Under the pieces are notes generated by a model that did no database searches, was not told the DNA's origin, and saw only the letters and a list, made by a program, of their open reading frames with translations. From Ciona savignyi (lineage: Eukaryota > Chordata > Ascidiacea > Phlebobranchia > Cionidae): 64,000 nt of DNA. The DNA lies in NCBI GenBank assembly GCA_000149265.1, contig CH003267.1, positions 1,260,511 to 1,324,510 of the forward strand. Direction: 5' to 3'. The position numbers and the translations under genes are program-made. Shown in pieces: positions 57,159 through 64,000 of the stretch (positions within the stretch are counted from its first letter, which is position 1; each line of letters begins with the position of its first letter).

Positions 57159-60100
57159 TTAAGGTTTTAATTGGCGTTTTGTATTGTTAGATAACCAGCT
57201 TAACCTCTCGGTCATTTTAACCATTGATGTTGAAACCCCGGTCCTGATTATCCCGATGTCGCCTATGCATCCACTCACATTGGGAAGATCGTGCACAAGT
57301 GAGGAGTCTTCATTGATGGAAGCTTCAAGTTGGTTCGCATTATCTGCTTCGCTCGTATCGTGTTGACCACTTTGCAGCGGAAGCCGAAGAGCTAGTAAAT
57401 GGGAATATATATGTTGGTTGTGTTGCATGTTTAGTACAGTTTGGATACGCTTATGCAGTTATGCCGCCCAATTCAAATCAAACTTTTCACCCGGTTAGCT
57501 CTATTGGTAGGTTATAGGTTCGAAACCAGCTGCTGACTCGTCCGTTAAATTGTGTCTTTGGACACAATTTTGCTAACCGTCTTGGTTTTCCTATTGGGAT
57601 AGGATAGGATATTCATGTATATCCCCGTGAATGGGGAAACCAAGGGGGTTAACACACGGGCAATCGTCAGATCACCTCGCGTCCACCGTCGCTTCAATCG
57701 GGAATTGCCATCTGTCAGCAGATAAATCGCATATGACAGTCCCGTTACCAGCGATGATCTGTCCCATTTTCATGCCGCTACAAGCGATTAAAAATTGGCG
57801 GATCGGGTGGTCTTCGTAAAGTGTGCACAACAATGAGCTTTATGCGCTGACGTGCGACGAACATACCTTTAGCTAAATCCCGAGGATGGGATTCCATGTC
57901 AGCATTTTCATCTCGCTGATCTTGGTTGCTTTGGGGGGAACAATCACTTGCAGCACTGATTGTTACTGTCGAACCAGTTTCAATATCTGGGGTTTTCTCC
58001 TGGGTTTTGCTGGTCTCTGGTGCGTTATCTTGTGTTTCTTCTTTGCTGGTCTTTGATGCGTTATCTGGTGTTTTTTGTTTGCTGGTCTTTGGTGTGTTAT
58101 CTGTTGTTTTCTTTTGGGTTTGGTTGGTCTCTGGTGTGTTATTTGGTGTGTTTTCTGAACCAATTGTTGACCTGTCTTTAATACTTTGTAATACTTCCTG
58201 TGATAATTGTTCATTTTGTGGATCAACATATTGATCTGCACTTTGTGCATCGCAGTTATGGTCTTCTGGTTGTTTATTAGGTTCTTCCGATTTGTTATAC
58301 AGATCTTCTGATTGAAATTGAGGAGTTTGCAGTGTATTAGGTATTCCGCCATTTTCGGTCTCAACATTAGAAGAGATGGGACCATCTATGGACGTCTTTT
58401 CTAACGAACTCGGCGTTGAACTTACCAGTTTTGGTAAATCATCTTTCACTGATGTGTTTTCCACATAAGGTTGGCCGGACACCTTAAAATAATAGAATGA
58501 TAATATACAAAACATAATATATACAGTTTCGTCATAATATCCTGCAGACGACCGGAAATTGTACAATTTTCTACAAAAAGGAAACATTTAGCTAAAACAC
58601 AAAGCCTCAAGACAGCATAACAATCAGATTGTGGTTTCCATTCTCATCCATTTATGCGGCAAAACATTTTATGGTCTGTGCCTTAGTGTAGTGGATTTAA
58701 ATTGATCAAGCACTAAGGCAATAACCAATACAAATGTAATAAAAATATGATCTCAAGATCTGAAAGGCCTGAAAGCAGACCATGGGCAGACTGTATTGAC
58801 CTGCCTACGCTGGGGATTAGTAGAAGGCGGGACAATGCATTTGGATTTGTAACTTTTTTTTATAGGTGTAAGCTATCTTATTCTCAGTCTGACAATTAGC
58901 CTTTGGATCTTCGGGTTCTCCCATTAATGGGTATGAACATATAAATATCACAGTTTCACATTGACGCATAATAATGCTATGTATAAATGAACGCATTTCC
59001 ACAGTAAAGCTACATCGGTGATTCTAAGCACCAGTTACAACCGTGGATAAATCCAATATAAACTTGGTACTTCCCCTCTAAGCAACCCGCAACTTACCTC
59101 ACCTTCTTTAATTTTCTGTTTTGGATCAAAAATTAGACTTAGTTCATTTAGACCAGCACCGAATCCTAGATCTAAGCTTGGATCTCTTGATCTGAAAAAC
59201 CAAGGCACAACGTAAAGGGTGGCTTCTGGTGACTGCATTCAAAACACATTAAGAACCCCGGCGGCCTGATGGAAGCCGAAAGGTTGTTCTATCGAAACCA
59301 GCCGCTGGCTAAACGGTATAATACTTGGGCAAGGCATTTAGCGAACATCTCCTGGATCCAATTAATCAATGGATTGTACTATAGCTAAACTTAATGGTCG
59401 TATCCATTATTTACAACACACACCGTATAAGCTTCAACTACCCAACGGTGATGATAAGTCTATATTCGATCCATTTAAATTCACTGAATCGATGGTGTTG
59501 GCCGAGGCTTGGACAAGAAAGAACGTAAGTTTTTTGTTTAACAAACTAAACATAATGGTTTAAATCAAGAAATTCTTGCCATAGGACACACCAACTAGCT
59601 AGCTGGTGTTTTGGGCACAATACCAGTTTAACGCGCTGACACTGACTTGCCACAAATTTGAAAAATGTAAATATGACAAAAAAATAAAACCAGGATAAAT
59701 TTGTTGAAGAAATACCAAATACAGAAATTATAAAAAAAATGGGGAAATATAGTCGGGGTCACCACATACGGGTTTGTCGTAAAAAATGTAACTTTTAAAA
59801 ACAGTCTTTTAAAAGAGATTTTCCAAACAAAAATAATTCTAACAATTACCGTTTCAATGGTTCCGTCGTTTTCTCTATTACGTTGGGAATCTTCTTTATG
59901 ACGTTTGCATTGTTCTGGGCCGCCGGGAGCGCCTTGGAAATCAGCCAATCACGCGTATCCTGATGTTCTTCAGACAACCGCCATTGTTCATCGTTTATTA
60001 CGTCATCATCGGGAATTTTCGGCTTCTCGTGCATCTCTTCGTGCGACAACGAATCGAGCGACGACGACGAATAATATGGCTCCACGGGTGACTGAACAAT

Positions 60101-61677
60101 CGTCGAAAGCTCGTTGAATGGTGCACCTACGTCATAACTATCCATTGTGACGTCATGGCGAGGTATGTCAACCGAAGACGAAGAAATGTTTCTGGAATCT
60201 GAAGACAATAGAATAAAATTAATTAAAAAATCAATTCTAAAATTGAAAATGAAAGGCGTCTCCGGTATCGATTTAATTCCGGTTCCTTTAAGACAAAATA
60301 GATTTGACATTCAAAACAATTGTATTTTAGACTGGCCATGACGAAAATGGAGTTTTGGATCAACCTGGTACGATTTACGTGTACAAACCATTATACTACT
60401 ATCGATTCAATTTCGATTCCAATCCACGATAAAGATTTGGTACCGGAGGGTGCGTATGTGGTTGTTTATTTTAAGCCTTGTTGTCGGATTCTTATTTTTA
60501 TCCTTTAATGTGAAACAATGACAGTCATAACAATTGTGTTTCAGACTGACTAGAAAGGGAATTCAACCCAAGAAGTATCTGGTATGATAGGTGTATTCAA
60601 ACCATCATACTACACGAGATAGAATGTACCACGGGTGTGGACGATCTTCGAATTAATGCACTTCTTAATAATCCACTTAAATCAAACGTGTAAACTCATA
60701 ACCTCGCCCGTACTTATAGGTCAAGGTTTACAATATCAAGCTGTTACCTTCTTTTGCGTCCATGGTAAACGAATCCTCGACTGAGTGCATGGGGGCCCTG
60801 GAATGTTGATTGAAATTTCGTAAATAATTTATAATAATGTCGGCTGACTGGGTTTTAACAAAAGGACATGGTATTTATACGGACGGTCAAACAAGCTAAT
60901 ATACCGAATACCTCGGACGGTTGGACCTATATTGCAATGTGTTGTATAATAGGATATATGATATTTATGTTTATTCTCGTAAATGGGAAAAACACACAGG
61001 CAATCTTCAGATCACCTCGCGCACATCCTACGGTGTGTTCCTTTAATATAGTTCCTGCAATTTTCGTTAAGTGCCTTGCCAAAGAACCTATAACTTTTCG
61101 GCCGAAAGGAGACGCACTAAACCACTGGACTAAACGGCCGGATGATTTTTTTGTTTAACGCATTAACCCATCAATTACAGTTCATGCAACATCTGGTGGA
61201 TAGTAGACACAAGCAACAAGCTAGCGGCTAAGTACTACTACAGTTTAGAGTTTTGCATTACAACTGTGATCTGAGATAGTTAGGACACACATTAGTCGCG
61301 AATACGTAGGGAACTTCACCACTTTGAACCTGATAAGACAACCATTATTAGCGCATAATTACTTACCTTCTAATATCAAACGAGAAAGGGTCAATGTGAC
61401 GTTTCATGTCGTCATCTCTCGATGACGCGTCACCGAACAAACTTTGAGTTTTTCCGATTTTGGCAAGATTCTTTCTTTTACGCTGCCCTTTCCGCCAGTC
61501 TCTGTACGACCTCGTGCTTGTAGTGCTCTGCACTGATGACGTGTCAGATGTTTCGTCTATGTCGTCATCAAGGCTCTCTTTTGACGTGGGGATTCCCCCT
61601 TTCAGATAACCAGAGCAACTTCGAGTCATAAACGCTCTACGTCGGCCATACACCGAGCTGTCGCGGTTAAAATTCAT
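57159..61677 (-). CDS. Unrecognised 550-aa disordered protein (6 exons)
   Basis: Coding exons, right to left: 61677-61367, 60797-60748, 60198-59850, 59191-59098, 58482-57867 and 57391-57159. All phases agree (2, 1, 2, 0, 1) and each border has canonical GT/AG. An acceptor at 61704-61705 (ttcctcctctag) shows a spliced leader. The N-terminus is basic and Ser/Thr-rich (YGRRRAFMTRSCSGYLKGG, then YRDWRKGQRKRKNLAK), followed by acidic and serine runs (YYSSSSLDSLSHEEMHEKPK) and a more ordered patch (EEHQDTRDWLISKALPAAQN). The long fifth exon has four imperfect 13-14-residue repeats of the type DNTPKTSKQKT / DNASKTSKEET / DNAPETSKTQEKT. No signal peptide or membrane span is visible. No family recognised; a regulatory or scaffold role is only a guess. 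Confidence 0.8.
57486..57690 (+). repeat. tRNA-like end joined to composite SINE start
   Basis: Starts ccggttagctctattggtag with ggttcgaaaccagctg (A- and B-box-like). It continues to aggatattcatgtatatccc and gtgaatggggaaaccaaggg, then caatcgtcagatcacctcgc. It shows the tRNA-like module ahead of the 5' module, unlike the copy at 43050. It lies in the last intron of the 550-aa gene. Confidence 0.65.
59255..59440 (-). repeat. Composite SINE, reversed
   Basis: Reads ccccggcggcctgatggaag, cgaaaggttgttctatcg, ttgggcaaggcatttagcg and catttacaacacacaccg-type landmarks. Intron of the 550-aa gene. Confidence 0.55.
60900..61145 (+). repeat. Composite SINE, rearranged
   Basis: Contains ttgcaatgtgttgta, tttattctcgtaaatggg, acacacaggcaatcttcag, cacctcgcgcacatcc, gtgccttgccaaagaac and the tRNA-like end cggccgaaaggagacgcact, actggactaaacggccgga. 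In the first intron of the 550-aa gene. Confidence 0.7.
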
Positions 61678-61729
61678 AGTGGGGACTATCTATCCTAGCC
61701 GGCCTAGAGGAGGAAAAAAGACCGATAAG

Positions 61730-62160
61730 TGTTAGCCCCTTCATGGTGGGTTAGGCCTTCATCCGAAGAGTTGCAGGTACAAAAGTGGTCGGTAGCTGCT
61801 GGTCGTTTCTAGATCCGCTAACCCACAGTGGGCGCGAGGTGATCTGACGATTACCCGTGTGTTAATCCCCTTGGTTTTCCCATTAACGGGGATAAACTAA
61901 TATCCTACGTTATCCTAAGATTGAAAAAAATAGCTTGATGTTAAGAAAAGGCACATGTTTATTCCTTTGAATGGAAGTGTAAAGTAAGTTATTCCACAGG
62001 TTATCTTCAAATTACATCTTTGTCACACAAGCTCTATCTACAACGTGAAGAATAGAATTGGTTTTGAACACAACCTTTCGGCTCATGACTCGAGGCGTAA
62101 CCAAACGAACCAACCGTGTTACAAATCGTTGCGCGCCCGGCAGGTTATATGATCGAAATC
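61730..62160. repeat. Two composite SINE copies, opposed
   Basis: 61730-61910 is reversed (aagagttgcaggtacaaaag, gcgcgaggtgatctgacg, cccattaacggggataaac). 61950-62160 is forward and decayed (ttattcctttgaatggaag, cacaacctttcggctcatg). They lie just upstream of the first coding exon of the 550-aa gene. Confidence 0.6.
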
Positions 62161-64000
62161 AGCCACTCGCAAAAAGTGTTTTTTTTGGGCAGAGTGGAAT
62201 TTATTAAAGGAAACAATATTCGTAACACGTTAAAATATCCATGACTGCCGTATGGTGAATATAGGATAAGACATAGTGATTTCGATCGTATTGATTTCAT
62301 CTAAGAAGTCAAATTTTTATCTTGCCTGCATAAGAGATGTTTGGAACGTTTTATTGAATTTAAATAAGTAATTTATCACAGACAGATATTCCACCACGTA
62401 TTATATTTCTGCTTTTTAAAAGAATTCTTTGCACAATACATGATACATGAGGTATAATACATGAGTATAACGTAATATCCTTTTATCTATGTGCTATACC
62501 AAGCTGTCCAATACAGCATTAATTAGCAACCATCGATTTAAATTAATTAAAGACAACTAATATATTAGTACATGCGTGCATCAGGTGATCTTAAAGATAG
62601 CAAACTCGGAAACAGAGAAAAGACACTCGGTATAGACCACGTTAAGATGAGAAACTGCAATAAAGGGAAAACCGACCAGCGTTAATAGAATATTTAATAA
62701 TTAACTAACATAAAAAAGCAAAAGAAAAAATGATCGGCCAATTGTACTTTTGCTTTACCTCGAAATTTATATTTTACATGTCTAAGATAGTCAACCTTTG
62801 GGTTTTATTGGTGCCTTCTTGACTTTAAAAAGTTTAATATTTTAATTTTAAGCTACAGCTTTTCTTATGAGCATATACTGCTGCATATAAAAGTGCAACA
62901 GTGAAATAATTTATATCAAAAATTAAATTACGGCACTTGTCTTAAAATATCCCGCTTTAGCGTTTTCCCCAATTTTATTGATTGTCATGGTTAAAATTAG
63001 TTATATTGAATTTTGAATAACGCCCTTTGTCCTAAAATATTTCACTTTGGCGTTCCCCCAGTTTCATTAATTGTCATAGTTGAGCGCACATGCGCCTAGA
63101 ATTAATAGCTTAAAATCGTTTCCTACCAAACAACGTTAGCGCGGTTGACGCTTATTTCCCTGTCATCGCATGTTGTTATGATACAGGGTTTTAATTCAAT
63201 CAACTGAAGCGAGAAAACGTCGACTATAAAACGGAAATATGCGAATTACAAAGAAAATATACAAATATAATATTTATCAGTAACTTGCGAACGTGCAATA
63301 TGGGTAGCTGATAAGGATTATGCTGGTAGAAAGTTGAATATAATTTGAATTATTGTTTACACGTCATTTTTAAGTGGGTCTTTTTATTAAAACATATAAT
63401 CATCAAACCGTTCCTTAAATATTGGGAAAATATTGTATCTGACACGGGAATAAACATGAATATCCTATCCTATCTGACACCTAAAATGAATTGAAATCAT
63501 CTGTCATTATGATATGATATACAAGCTGTCAAAGCACGAGCACTAGTGCGATCGCGTACACATGTGTTAACCTGCAAAAGAGCTACAAGCAGTCTGCTTT
63601 ACTTTGTTCAAGTCGAATTTCTATCCTCAACCTGCCCTTCACTGTGCTGTAATGAATTATGCAGCCTACCAACACAGTATCTTCTATGCATGACGTACAT
63701 GTTGTAGCGACCTGGTTCACGTTTAAGACCTGTTGTACGCAGTTTTCAAATGCAAATAAAACGTTCAAAAGATTGTTCTATTTCGCGCCTCCTTAAGTCC
63801 TTATCTAAAATCGAAAAGAAAGGCACCAACGCAAACTACTTATATACATCACGTACCTCGACGTCTAAATGCCAAAGGCCGCTAGCAATTCGAGCGCCAT
63901 GCGACACAGGAAACGCTCGTTCGAATTTTAGCTGCACAAGGGAATACAAACATCATTTATTGCCTCTCGTTTTACAAATTTGTCATCTTTAAGAGCTAGC
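62161..64000. other. Right-end intergenic DNA
   Basis: No supported gene. A 91-bp tandem duplication lies at about 62935-63085 (tcttaaaatatcccgcttta repeated as tcctaaaatatttcacttt, each followed by attgtcatggtt or attgtcatagtt). gcgcacatgcgcc near 63087 is NRF1-like. A SINE scrap (gggaataaacatgaatatcc) lies near 63450. Confidence 0.45.

Overview
The window looks like nuclear DNA of a solitary ascidian (sea squirt), most likely Ciona. The main reason is a pair of nearly identical FoxD-type forkhead genes lying next to each other; two close FoxD paralogs (FoxD.a/FoxD.b) are known from Ciona. The AT-rich spacers, short spliced introns with clear GTAAGT/CAG borders, many tRNA-like SINEs and TA-flanked MITEs fit this. 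The species call is inference.

Layout. (1) 1-3.9 kb: flank with a small secreted-peptide gene on the minus strand (1269-1445), missed by longer-ORF criteria, and a tandem pair of tRNA-like SINEs. (2) About 3.9-19.86 kb and 26.72-40.69 kb: two arms of a large imperfect inverted duplication. Each arm carries one FoxD gene near its inner end, so the genes are convergent (plus 18335-20072, minus 26427-28238) around a 6-7 kb spacer. The arms share islands of very high identity separated by unrelated sequence and arm-specific insertions. The islands include a 183-bp block about 2.3 kb upstream of each FoxD with TCF, GATA, ETS, Fox and CRE-like motifs, a block about 1 kb upstream, a promoter-proximal TCF motif, and a near-identical block of about 263 bp about 11 kb upstream. 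The FoxD proteins are almost identical from the N-terminus to beyond the eh1-like motif, then switch abruptly to unrelated C-termini.

(3) 42.2-53.2 kb, minus strand: a C2H2 zinc-finger gene that I could assemble as 18 exons with consistent splice phases. It has at least 18 fingers, essentially all with an H-x4-H ending. One finger exon carries two extra G residues (frameshift), and a 100-N assembly gap probably hides another exon. Its introns hold many copies of one composite SINE family. (4) 57.2-61.7 kb, minus strand: a six-exon gene for an unrecognised, mostly disordered 550-residue protein; all splice phases agree. (5) 61.7-64 kb: repeats and no supported gene.

Functionally the centre of the window is a developmental regulator locus. 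In Ciona embryos FoxD is an early beta-catenin/Tcf target needed for notochord specification. The TCF-rich islands kept in both arms are the best candidates for that control; this rests on motif reading and has not been tested.
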